DNA of 43,779 nucleotides from Hydrogenophaga sp. Lineage in GTDB: Bacteria; Pseudomonadota; Gammaproteobacteria; Burkholderiales; Burkholderiaceae_C. This document shows, piece after piece, positions 18,672 to 25,957 of the stretch. The notes below the pieces were generated by a model. The model saw nothing but the letters and a program-made list of their open reading frames with translations. It made no database searches and was not told where the DNA came from. The stretch covers positions 1 through 43,779 of the forward strand of contig JAIFNE010000089.1 in assembly GCA_020047875.1 (NCBI GenBank), given 5' to 3'. A program made the translations under genes and the position numbers. How positions within the stretch are numbered: the first letter of the stretch is position 1; each line of letters starts with the position of its first letter.

Positions 18672-18737
18672 GTGAAACTCCAAAGGTAGGGGTTGGACAC
18701 AGGCAGGATTGCAAAGGAATTCGCCACTGCGGGGATG

Positions 18738-18766
18738 GATCGAGCGAAGGCTTTGCCCGCTCGATC
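18738..18766 (-). terminator. Hairpin downstream of lexA
   Basis: A 9-bp perfect inverted repeat, GATCGAGCG (18738-18746) and CGCTCGATC (18758-18766), flanks GGC-TTT-GCC and so forms a long stem. It lies 41 bp after the lexA stop. No T-run follows on the minus strand, so it may be a weak terminator, a processing site or a stabilising 3' hairpin. Confidence 0.4.
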
Positions 18767-18807
18767 AAACGCCCGCCACCCGCGGCAGCGACAGATCAGG
18801 GATCGGA

Positions 18808-19494
18808 TCAGCTGGCGAAGCTGTTGCGGATCAGGCCGACCGCCAGGCCTTCGATTTCGAAGGGCTCTCCAGGCTCGACCACGATGGTCTTAAAGTCCGG
18901 GTTTTCGGCGCGCAGTTCGATGCGATCGGTCTGCCGCATGAAACGCTTGACCGTCACGTCTTCACCCAGCCGAGCCACGATAATCTGGCCGTTTTTGGCC
19001 TCCTTGACCGACTGCACCGCCAGCAAGTCGCCGTCAAGAATGCCGACGTCCCGCATGGACATACCGCGCACTTTCAGCAGGTAATCAGGCGCGCGCTGGA
19101 ACAGTCCACGCTCCAGCTGGTAGGTTTGTTCAACATGCTCCTGGGCCAGGATCGGTGAGCCAGCGGCCACCCGTCCAATGAGTGGCAGCATCAGCTGGGC
19201 CAAACCGGGTAAGGGCAGGGTAAGCTGATGTGATCGGGCCGCGTTGATCGACTGCAGGTCTTCACGCCGCAATCGAATGCCGCGCGAGGTACCGCTCACC
19301 AACTCAATCACGCCCTTGCGAGCCAGCGCCTGCAGGTGTTCCTCGGCGGCGTTGGCAGACTTGAAGCCGAGTTCCGTGGCGATCTCAGCGCGGGTGGGCG
19401 GCGCACCGGTGCGGGCAATGGCTCTCTGGATCAACTCCAGAATCTGTTGCTGGCGGGCGGTGAGCTTTGGGGCGGCGGGGTGCGGGTCGTTCAT
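18808..19494 (-). CDS. lexA: SOS repressor LexA
   Basis: This 228-residue repressor controls the DNA-damage response. The N-terminal winged helix-turn-helix spans about residues 10-75 (PPTRAEIATELGFKSANAAEEHLQ). The self-cleavage site is A111-G112 in VAAGSP. The catalytic Ser is S146 in RGMSM and the general-base Lys is K183 in VTVKRF, so RecA-stimulated autoproteolysis should be intact. The start is ATG 19494. Two LexA-box-like sites lie just upstream, indicating autoregulation. It is divergent from an asparaginase gene 69 bp away, whose promoter may overlap the same sites. Confidence 0.97.
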   Translation of the reverse strand: MNDPHPAAPKLTARQQQILELIQRAIARTGAPPTRAEIATELGFKSANAAEEHLQALARKGVIELVSGTSRGIRLRREDLQSINAARSHQLTLPLPGLAQLMLPLIGRVAAGSPILAQEHVEQTYQLERGLFQRAPDYLLKVRGMSMRDVGILDGDLLAVQSVKEAKNGQIIVARLGEDVTVKRFMRQTDRIELRAENPDFKTIVVEPGEPFEIEGLAVGLIRNSFAS

Positions 19495-19511
19495 GGTGGT
19501 CTCGCAGTGAG

Positions 19512-19546
19512 CTGTTTCTATATCCAGTACATGTATTTTTAACCAG
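19512..19546. promoter_or_regulatory. Tandem SOS boxes upstream of lexA
   Basis: Read on the minus strand, CTGGATATAGAAACAG (19527-19512) fits the CTG-N10-CAG LexA-box pattern. A second, weaker copy CTGGTTAAAAATACAT (19546-19531) lies 19 bp upstream and deviates in the last base. The tandem layout resembles the two operators of E. coli lexA. The boxes also sit between lexA and the divergent asparaginase gene, which could come under partial LexA control. Confidence 0.78.
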
Positions 19547-19563
19547 CTTCAAGGAATTGGCAA

Positions 19564-20550
19564 GTGACTCAGAGCAACAAGGGCTCGGCCGGCGCGGGTA
19601 TCACCGTGGTGCTGGCCACAGGCGGGACCATTGCGGGGCGTGCAGAGCATCCGGATGACCATGTGGGCTATGTCGCTGGACAGATTTCAGCGGCTGATCT
19701 GCTGTCGGCGGTGCCAGGATGCAGCGGTGTGCCGCTGGAGGCTGAGCAGGTGGTGCAGATGGACAGCAAGGACATGGCGCTGCCGGTTTGGCAGGCGCTC
19801 GTGCAGCGCCTGGTGCATCATCTGGCGCGTCCCGAGGTGGGCTCGGTGGTCATCACCCACGGCACCGACACGCTGGAAGAAACCGCCTTTTTGCTGCACA
19901 GCGTGTTGCAGCCAGTCAAACCGGTGGTGCTCACCTGCGCCATGCGCCCGGCCACCGCGCTGATGGCCGACGGGCCTCAAAATCTTCGCGATGCGCTGCT
20001 ACTGGCGCGGCATCCTGGGGTCGGCGGTGTATTGGTCGCGTGTGCGGGGCAGGTGTTTTGTGCGCGGTCGGTGACCAAGGTGCACACCCATCGGCTGGAC
20101 GCGTTCGACGGGGGTGAGACCGGGGCGCTCGCGGTGATTGAAAACGGCTCGGTGCGCTCGCTGCACCCGTGGCCGCACCGCCGTGCCGGCAGCTCGGAGC
20201 ACGCGCTGTTGGCGGTGGAGCAGTTCTTGGCGGCAGACGCCTTGCCGCGTGTGGCCCTGCTCACCAGCCATGCCGATGCCGACGGTGATCTGGTGGCTGC
20301 GTTGCTTGCTCATGCGGGTGAGCAACCGGTGCGGGGTATTGTGGTTGCGGGTACCGGCAATGGCTCGGTGCACCAACGGCTGGCTGCGGCGTTGCTGCAG
20401 GCGCAGGCGCAGGGCATTCGGGTGCTGCGCACCACCCGCTGCGCGCGCGGTGAGGTGTTGGAGCAGGTGGGTCACGACCTGCCGAAAATCAGCCCGTTGT
20501 CGCCGGTGAAAGCCCGGCTCGCGCTGGCCCTGGCACTGCTCGCCGGCTGA
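19564..20550 (+). CDS. L-asparaginase family protein
   Basis: This 328-residue enzyme of the bacterial asparaginase/glutaminase family hydrolyses L-asparagine to aspartate and ammonia. The first catalytic Thr is T22 in ATGGTIAG. The second motif THGTDT is at residues 98-103, with the catalytic Thr and Asp. The motif HGTDTLEETAFLL is characteristic. No signal peptide is seen, so a cytoplasmic enzyme is likely. The start is GTG 19564. It is followed after 2 bp by a small membrane-protein gene, so these genes probably share a transcript. Whether glutamine is also a substrate cannot be told. Confidence 0.93.
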   Translation: MTQSNKGSAGAGITVVLATGGTIAGRAEHPDDHVGYVAGQISAADLLSAVPGCSGVPLEAEQVVQMDSKDMALPVWQALVQRLVHHLARPEVGSVVITHGTDTLEETAFLLHSVLQPVKPVVLTCAMRPATALMADGPQNLRDALLLARHPGVGGVLVACAGQVFCARSVTKVHTHRLDAFDGGETGALAVIENGSVRSLHPWPHRRAGSSEHALLAVEQFLAADALPRVALLTSHADADGDLVAALLAHAGEQPVRGIVVAGTGNGSVHQRLAAALLQAQAQGIRVLRTTRCARGEVLEQVGHDLPKISPLSPVKARLALALALLAG

Positions 20551-20552
20551 GC

Positions 20553-20972
20553 ATGCTGGCCGCTCTGGGTGCCCACCCCTGGGCCTACCCCATGCTGGAG
20601 GTGCTCCACATTCTGGGCTTGGGCCTGCTTTTGGGCAATCTCACGTTGCTGGAGTTGCGCGTTTTCGGCTTGGGCGCTGCCCTGCCGGTGCAGCCCCTGG
20701 CTCGTCTCAGCCTGGGTTTGGCCTGCGTCGGATTTGGTCTGGCGGCCTTGAGCGGGTTGCTCATGTTCGGCACCCAGCCTCAGGAACTGTTGGCCAATCG
20801 GGTGTTCACAGCCAAGATGGCCTTGCTGATGCTGGCCGGCTGCAACGCGGCTTGGTTTCATGCCCGCCAGTCGCTGCAGCGGCTGGATGGTATGGCCCGG
20901 CTGTCCATGGCCATGTCGGCGGTGTTGTGGCTGCTGGTGCTGACCTGCGGCCGATGGATCGGCTATGTGTGA
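20553..20972 (+). CDS. Small four-helix membrane protein (CopD/DUF6644-like)
   Basis: This 139-residue, very hydrophobic protein has about four membrane helices: roughly residues 10-32, 45-72, 85-102 and 118-136. It has a His in the first helix (EVLHILGLGLLLGNL) and another in FTAKMALLMLAGCNAAWFHAR, a pattern reminiscent of CopD/DUF6644-type membrane proteins that may bind heme or copper. The start ATG is 2 bp after the asparaginase stop. It is followed after 26 bp by a secreted DUF6152-like protein, a recurrent type of partner. The function is not established. Confidence 0.75.
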   Translation: MLAALGAHPWAYPMLEVLHILGLGLLLGNLTLLELRVFGLGAALPVQPLARLSLGLACVGFGLAALSGLLMFGTQPQELLANRVFTAKMALLMLAGCNAAWFHARQSLQRLDGMARLSMAMSAVLWLLVLTCGRWIGYV

Positions 20973-20998
20973 TCCCGAAATTGGAACAGGAGCAAACC

Positions 20999-21478
20999 AT
21001 GCAAAGACGACAGATGATGCAGGCCGGCGGTGTGCTGGCACTGGGCAGCGTGTTGCAGCCCGCCTTCGCCCACCACGGCTGGAGCAGCTTTGACCAGGAT
21101 CGACCCATTTACCTGGAGGGCCGAGCGGTGGCGGTGACCTGGCGCAACCCGCATGCCGAACTGGTACTTGAAGTGCCAGACGGGCTCCGCGTGCCAGCCG
21201 ATCTGGCGGGCCGTGAACTGCCAAAGCAAACCGCCACCGTTGACGGCGCAGCGCTGCTGGCCAAGGCGGTGGTGCCAACACGTGGCGATCGGCGCTGGAC
21301 GATTGAACTGGCACCCATGTTCCGGCTGGGGTTGTGGCGGGTGCCCGAGATCCGGGTGGGACAGACGCTGTCTGCGCTTGGCTTCACGTTTCTGGGCGAA
21401 AAGGGCGATGCGCTGCTGCGCGTGGAATACCTGTTTCTGGAGGGCAAGGCCTACGGCTTGCGCTCAAGCCCGGCCTGA
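20999..21478 (+). CDS. Secreted DUF6152-like protein
   Basis: This 159-residue protein has an N-terminal signal (MQRRQMMQAGGVLALGSV) with a double-Arg-like start and a likely cleavage after LQPAFA. The mature protein begins HHGWSSFDQDRP, the hallmark of the DUF6152 group. The rest is a small beta-rich domain with VTWRNPHAELVLEVPDG and two-strand repeats. ATG 20999 is preceded by AACAGGAGC. It is predicted to be periplasmic, next to a small membrane protein with conserved His. The HHGW N-terminus could bind metal; this is inference. Confidence 0.8.
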   Translation: MQRRQMMQAGGVLALGSVLQPAFAHHGWSSFDQDRPIYLEGRAVAVTWRNPHAELVLEVPDGLRVPADLAGRELPKQTATVDGAALLAKAVVPTRGDRRWTIELAPMFRLGLWRVPEIRVGQTLSALGFTFLGEKGDALLRVEYLFLEGKAYGLRSSPA

Positions 21479-21563
21479 ACGTGGTGTCGACGAGTACGAC
21501 GCCACTTCAAGCCAACGCGACCGCCAGGAAATGGTCAGGCGTGCGCCATGAAACACGTCAACT

Positions 21564-22220
21564 TCAGGTCGACAGCGCCTCAAACGCGCGTGCCGTGATG
21601 GCATCCACCGAGCCGGTGCCGCTGATGGCCCGGTACTTCGGGGCAGCGGCTGGCTCGGCCTTGGCCCAATGGCTGTAGTAATCCACCAGCGGACGGGTCT
21701 GGGCACTGTAGACGTCCAGCCGCTTTTTAACCGTCTGTTCTTTGTCGTCCTCGCGCTGGATCAGCGGTTCGCCGGTCACGTCGTCGTGGCCAGCCACCTG
21801 GGGCGGATTGAACTTGACGTGGTAGGTGCGCCCCGAGGCAGGGTGTGAGCGGCGCCCGCTCATGCGCTCGATGATGGCGTCGAACGGCACATCGATCTCC
21901 AGCACGTAATCCAGCTTCACCCCGGCTGCTTTCATTGCATCGGCCTGGGGAATGGTGCGCGGGAAACCGTCAAACAGAAAACCGTTGGCGCAGTCCGCGT
22001 GGGTGATGCGCTCCTTCACCAGGTTGATGATCAGTTCGTCGCTGACCAGCCCGCCCGATTCCATGATGCCTTTGGCTTGCAGACCCAGGGGGGTGCCTGC
22101 CTTGACGGCAGCGCGGAGCATGTCGCCAGTGGAAATTTGCGGGATACCGTACTTTTGGCAAATGAAGGTGGCCTGGGTGCCTTTGCCGGCGCCGGGAGGG
22201 CCCAACAGAATCAGTCGCAT
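21564..22220 (-). CDS. adk: Adenylate kinase
   Basis: This 218-residue cytoplasmic enzyme converts AMP and ATP to two ADP. The P-loop GPPGAGKGT is at residues 7-15. The AMP-binding region follows with ISTGDMLR, and DGFPRTIPQADAM is the typical middle signature. A long LID domain (GRRSHPASGRTYHV to the LIQREDD region) is present, without the Cys zinc ligands of some Gram-positive forms. The start is ATG 22220; the frame extends upstream to 22298 but that region is intergenic. It is the last gene of the minus-strand block exbB-exbD-lpxK-Trm112-kdsB-adk. Confidence 0.97.
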   Translation of the reverse strand: MRLILLGPPGAGKGTQATFICQKYGIPQISTGDMLRAAVKAGTPLGLQAKGIMESGGLVSDELIINLVKERITHADCANGFLFDGFPRTIPQADAMKAAGVKLDYVLEIDVPFDAIIERMSGRRSHPASGRTYHVKFNPPQVAGHDDVTGEPLIQREDDKEQTVKKRLDVYSAQTRPLVDYYSHWAKAEPAAAPKYRAISGTGSVDAITARAFEALST

Positions 22221-22363
22221 CGCTGTCCTTGGTTTGGTGTGTTGGTCGGTGGCCGCTGGTCTCAAACGGCCATCCACGGAAGGAGCCCGGGAAACCACGC
22301 GGGCGAGGATAGCATGCAGGTTCCTGACCCACGCTTACAGCATGCAAGATCGCCCAACGGTCA

Positions 22364-23146
22364 TCAAATTGAACCGAAGATGGCGCGTACCCGCGTCAAA
22401 TCCTCCGGTGTGTCGACGCCAGGCCCGGGCGCCTGCAAGCTGATGTGCACCGCAATGCGCTCGCCATGCCAGAGCACGCGCAGCTGCTCCAGCGACTCGG
22501 TGAGCTCCATCGGCGCGGGTTCGAGCGCTGGGAAGCGCCGCAAAAATCCCGCCCGGTAGGCGTAGATGCCAATGTGCCGAAGTGGCGCGGGCGAGGGCAG
22601 GGCAGCGGGTATGCCGGAGGCCATGCCGTCACGCCACCAGGCGATCGGGGCCCGACTGAAATAGAGGGCGGTGCGGCGTCGGTCTACCACCAGCTTCACG
22701 ACATTGGGATTGAGGAAATCGACCAGGGCGTCGATGCCGTGAGCGGCGGTGCTCATCACGCAGTCGGTTCTGGCCTGCAATTCGGCTGCCACGGCCGTGA
22801 TCAGGGCGGGTTCAATCAATGGTTCGTCGCCCTGCACGTTGACCACCACCACATCGTCGGGCAGCCCGAGCAACGCACACGCCTCGGCCAGGCGATCGCT
22901 GCCACACGGGTGGTCCGCGCGCGTGAGCACCGTCGGAATGCCATGGGCTTCGCAGGCGTTCACAATGCGGCCGTCGTCGGTGGCGACCACGCAAAGGTCC
23001 GCGCCACTCTCCCGCGCCCGCTGCGCCACGCGCACCACCATCGGGATGCCGCCGATGTCGGCCAGCGGTTTGTCGGGCAGCCGGGTGGAGGCCATCCGGG
23101 CCGGAATCAGCACGGCAAAGCCGCTGCCGGTATTTGCGGCGCTCAT
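22364..23146 (-). CDS. kdsB: 3-deoxy-manno-octulosonate cytidylyltransferase (KdsB)
   Basis: This 260-residue enzyme activates Kdo with CTP to CMP-Kdo, the donor for lipid A-core assembly. The N-terminus FAVLIPARMASTRLPDKPLADIGG is the nucleotidyltransferase signature. The segment VVVVNVQGDEPLIEP is the conserved metal/nucleotide-binding block, and LRHIGIYAYRAGFLRRF is typical of KdsB. The start ATG 23146 overlaps the Trm112-like gene by 4 nt, so the two are translationally coupled. The neighbours lpxK and exbBD fit lipopolysaccharide biogenesis. Confidence 0.97.
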   Translation of the reverse strand: MSAANTGSGFAVLIPARMASTRLPDKPLADIGGIPMVVRVAQRARESGADLCVVATDDGRIVNACEAHGIPTVLTRADHPCGSDRLAEACALLGLPDDVVVVNVQGDEPLIEPALITAVAAELQARTDCVMSTAAHGIDALVDFLNPNVVKLVVDRRRTALYFSRAPIAWWRDGMASGIPAALPSPAPLRHIGIYAYRAGFLRRFPALEPAPMELTESLEQLRVLWHGERIAVHISLQAPGPGVDTPEDLTRVRAIFGSI

Positions 23147-23355
23147 GCCGCTGGCGGTTGGGGTGGGGCAGGTGGGCGCTCCGCCTCTTCGTCGCTGATG
23201 GTGCGGGCCTCGTGCTCGAGCAGGATGGGGATGCCATCGCGGACCGGATAGGCCAGCCGGGCGCTGCGCGAGAGCAGCTCCTGTCGGTCGCGAAGGTAGA
23301 TCAATGGGCCCTTGGTGACCGGGCAGACCAGCAGTTCAAGCAGTTTGGTATCCAT
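23143..23355 (-). CDS. Trm112-like small protein (UPF0434)
   Basis: This 70-residue protein begins MDTKLLELLVCPVTKGPLIY, the Trm112/UPF0434 signature with CPV. In the middle it has SRSARLAYPVRDGIPILLEHEAR. Bacterial members are often encoded between lpxK and kdsB, as here. Eukaryotic Trm112 activates methyltransferases; the bacterial role is less clear. It overlaps kdsB by 4 nt and starts 53 bp after the lpxK stop. Confidence 0.92.
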   Translation of the reverse strand: MDTKLLELLVCPVTKGPLIYLRDRQELLSRSARLAYPVRDGIPILLEHEARTISDEEAERPPAPPQPPAA

Positions 23356-23407
23356 GCGCCGATGATAGTGCGCACCCGTCTCAGGCGACAGGCAGATGCT
23401 TTGGGTG

Positions 23408-24490
23408 TCAGCGCTCGGGTGCTGCGTTCAGCGCGCCGTCCACCGCCGCAAAGAATCCCGGTTCGGGGAGAAGCTCGAGCGGCGCCACCCAGATCCGTTG
23501 CCTGGACGCCGGTGCTTCACTGCTCAAAAGGGTCGCGAGTTTGACCGCATCTTTTTCGGTGCAGACCAGCGGCCCGACCCAGCGGGCCAGCAGTTCCCGG
23601 TAGGCCGACGCCTCGGCGTGGTCGGGCAGTGGCACTTCTTGCGCCACCGTGAGGCCTCTCGCGCGCAGCATGCCGAAGAAAGCGCCGGGGCGGGCGATGC
23701 CGGCGATGGCCGTGAGCGCCTGGCCGCGCAGTGTCGCCAGCATGGCGCGCTCACCCGTCAGGTTGTGAATCTCGTTGGCCAGGCGGCGCTGGGCGCCAAA
23801 CGTCGGTATGCCGTCGGTGGCGAGTTCATTCTCTGGTGCATCCTCGCGGCGCTGCAAAAGCAGCAGGTCGGGGCGGTAAGGATTGTCGGCTGACGGCGGC
23901 CAGGGCTCACGCAGCAGGCCAGCGGGCAGGATCCAGCCATTGCCGACGCCGCGCTCGTCAAACACCGCAATCGACAGGTCGCGGGCCAAGGCCAGGTGTT
24001 GCAGGCCGTCGTCACACAGGATGATGTCCACTTCCGGGTGATGTGCGAGCAGGGCGCGCCCTGCCTCGGCGCGCTGGCGCGCCACACACACCGGCGCGCC
24101 AGTGGTCTGGTGGATCAGCAGAGGTTCGTCACCCGCCTCAGCGGGTGTGGTCGCGCTGCCCACCCGCACCAGCGCATCGCTGGTGCGGCCGTATCCCCGC
24201 GACACCACACCGGGCCGCCAGCCTTGGCGCTGCAGATGTTGCACCAGGACGATTACGGTGGGTGTTTTGCCCGCGCCACCAGCGACCACATTGCCGACCA
24301 CGATCACCGGCACCGGCAGCCGTTCGCTGCTTAGCCAACTTTGAGCGTAAGCGAGACGGCGCGCGGCGTTGAGTGCGGTCACCAGCTGGGCCACCGGCCA
24401 GAGCAGCCGGGCAGGCCAGCCTCTGGTTTGCGCCCAGCCTTGCCAGCGGGCTTCACGCCGGGCTTGAGCGGCCTGAAAAGAACGGCTCAT
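23408..24490 (-). CDS. lpxK: Tetraacyldisaccharide 4'-kinase (LpxK)
   Basis: This 360-residue kinase phosphorylates the 4' position of the lipid A precursor at the inner membrane. The P-loop GNVVAGGAGKTP (about residues 66-77) has the family's GG-x-GKT form. A membrane-associated N-terminal segment (WPARLLWPVAQLVTALNAARRL) precedes it. Further LpxK blocks are VVSRGYGR, DEPLLIHQTTGAPVCV and ILCDDGLQHLALARDLSIAVFD. The C-terminal VCTEKDAVKL is also typical. It lies between exbD and the Trm112-like gene in an envelope operon. Confidence 0.97.
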   Translation of the reverse strand: MSRSFQAAQARREARWQGWAQTRGWPARLLWPVAQLVTALNAARRLAYAQSWLSSERLPVPVIVVGNVVAGGAGKTPTVIVLVQHLQRQGWRPGVVSRGYGRTSDALVRVGSATTPAEAGDEPLLIHQTTGAPVCVARQRAEAGRALLAHHPEVDIILCDDGLQHLALARDLSIAVFDERGVGNGWILPAGLLREPWPPSADNPYRPDLLLLQRREDAPENELATDGIPTFGAQRRLANEIHNLTGERAMLATLRGQALTAIAGIARPGAFFGMLRARGLTVAQEVPLPDHAEASAYRELLARWVGPLVCTEKDAVKLATLLSSEAPASRQRIWVAPLELLPEPGFFAAVDGALNAAPER

Positions 24491-24532
24491 GGCGACAACC
24501 GCCCCACGATCGGCCGCGGCCGCACTGCAGCC

Positions 24533-24961
24533 TCAGGGCCGGCGGCTGCCACTGGGCTGCTGCGCGGCGAAGGTGATTTGCACCAGACTGGCGCGGCGCG
24601 CAGCGTCCATCACGTTGATGACCGACTGGTGGGTGGCGGTGGCATCGGCGCTGATGATCACCACCATCTCTCGGTTGCCCTGCGCCGCATCCGCCATCGC
24701 GCGGGTGAGCTGTTCAACGCTCGCGCCGTCAAGCACCGTCTGGTTGATCGCGTAGCGGCCATCGCTGCCAACCGCCACGATCATCTCCTTCGGGTTTTGG
24801 CGCTGCGCCTCGGCATCGGCCACCGGCAGGTTCACCTTGAGCTCGGTGAACTTGCTGTAGGTGGTGGTGAGCACCAGAAAGATGAGCACCACCAGCAAGA
24901 TGTCGATGAACGGGATCAGATTGATCTCGGGTTCGTCGCGGGTTCCGGAGCGGAAATTCAT
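24533..24961 (-). CDS. exbD: Biopolymer transport protein ExbD/TolR family
   Basis: This 142-residue protein has a short cytoplasmic N-terminus, one membrane helix (INLIPFIDILLVVLIFLVLTTTY, about residues 13-35) and a periplasmic domain. The helix contains the conserved Asp (FIDILLV) that carries protons in ExbBD and TolQR systems, which power outer-membrane transport or envelope constriction. The start is ATG 24961; an upstream start at 24982 is possible. It follows exbB by 26 bp. No tonB or tol-pal gene is nearby, so the energised partner is not clear from the window. Confidence 0.92.
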   Translation of the reverse strand: MNFRSGTRDEPEINLIPFIDILLVVLIFLVLTTTYSKFTELKVNLPVADAEAQRQNPKEMIVAVGSDGRYAINQTVLDGASVEQLTRAMADAAQGNREMVVIISADATATHQSVINVMDAARRASLVQITFAAQQPSGSRRP

Positions 24962-24987
24962 GGATGTCCTCAGGCCGCGCAAATGCC

Positions 24988-25629
24988 TTACTTGCGCAGG
25001 TTCATCAGGTGACGGGCAAAGCGGTCGGCAGCCAGTTCCATGGTGAGCAGATACCCGTCAACCAAGGCCCGAAAATAGCGCCAGAAGATAAGCGCCGGGA
25101 TGGCAACGATCAGCCCGAAAGCCGTGTTGTAAAGCGCAATCGAGATGCCGTGGGCGAGCTGTTCCGGGTTGCCCCCGCCACTGGCTCCGCCCATGCCACC
25201 GGCGCCGCTCTGTGAGCCAAAAATCTCGATCATGCCAATCACCGTGCCCAGCAAGCCGATCAGTGGCGCGGCCGACGCAATCGTAGCCAGCGCGCCAAGG
25301 TAACGCTGCAGGGTCGCGGCCGCCTGGCGCCCTGCGCCCTCCAGCGCAGCGCGCAGGTCTTGCTCGGTGGCTCGCGGGTTGCTGTTGAGGGCACGAAATC
25401 CGCTGGCCAGTACCGCACCCAGGGCAGAGTTTTGCTCCAGCTGGGTCACCACGTCTGGCCCGGGTACGCCGTTGCGGGAGACCATGATGGCCTCGTCGAG
25501 CAGCTTGGGCGGCACGATCTTGGCCGATTTGAGGCTGATGAAGCGCTCAATCACCAGGGCCAGGCCCACCACAGAGCATGCAATCAGGGGCCAGATCGGC
25601 CAGCCGGCCGCTTGTATGATGGAAAACAA
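24988..25629 (-). CDS. exbB: MotA/TolQ/ExbB-family proton channel protein
   Basis: This 213-residue inner-membrane protein has three membrane helices: about residues 9-27, a second near LATIASAAPLIGLLGTVIGMIEIF (109-132) and a third near ISIALYNTAFGLIVAIPALIFW. The second and third helices carry the ExbB/TolQ signature and form the proton channel with ExbD. A Gly-rich loop (SGAGGMGGASGGG) lies between them. The start is TTG 25629 with GGAG seven bases upstream, which decides the start. It heads the minus-strand block; the 330 bp before it are shared with xseA. Confidence 0.93.
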   Translation of the reverse strand: MFSIIQAAGWPIWPLIACSVVGLALVIERFISLKSAKIVPPKLLDEAIMVSRNGVPGPDVVTQLEQNSALGAVLASGFRALNSNPRATEQDLRAALEGAGRQAAATLQRYLGALATIASAAPLIGLLGTVIGMIEIFGSQSGAGGMGGASGGGNPEQLAHGISIALYNTAFGLIVAIPALIFWRYFRALVDGYLLTMELAADRFARHLMNLRK

Positions 25630-25741
25630 ATCGGAGCTCCAAGCAAAAACGGGCAGTTGGGCGACTGAGAATTATGGCGCAGCGCGCCGCGCCTGCATGG
25701 TCCGATCCGCTGGCTCCTGCGAACGCAGGTGCGCCTAGGGC

Positions 25742-25763
25742 TGTGCACAGCAGCTGTGGACAA
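25742..25763. promoter_or_regulatory. Pair of DnaA-box-like sites upstream of xseA
   Basis: TGTGCACAG (25742-25750) and TGTGGACAA (25755-25763) lie in the 328-bp gap between exbB and xseA. The second differs by one base from the DnaA-box form TGTGGATAA; the first is weaker. Followed by CTTTGTTGAAAAG, the stretch resembles origin-like DNA, but only two sites are seen and no dnaA, gyrB or parAB is nearby, so it is probably not the origin. The rest of this gap has no recognised gene. Confidence 0.4.
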
Positions 25764-25957
25764 CTTTGTTGAAAAGCACGCCTTACCTCGCCGTCACCCA
25801 GCAGCCATGCGGCGTTTCAACAAATCGATCACAAAACAGGCAACACAAATGTTTAGGAATTCACCCGCTCGGCCGGCCGCGAGCGCGATGGTGTCGGGCG
25901 GTCCATTGCCAGCCAGTGCCGGTGCGCTCTGCGAACACTTTGGGTTCGGGTGGGTCC

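Noticed and set aside
25742..25763. Chromosomal replication origin
   Set aside because: Only two DnaA-like boxes are present and no dnaA, dnaN, gyrB, rpmH or parAB gene is nearby.
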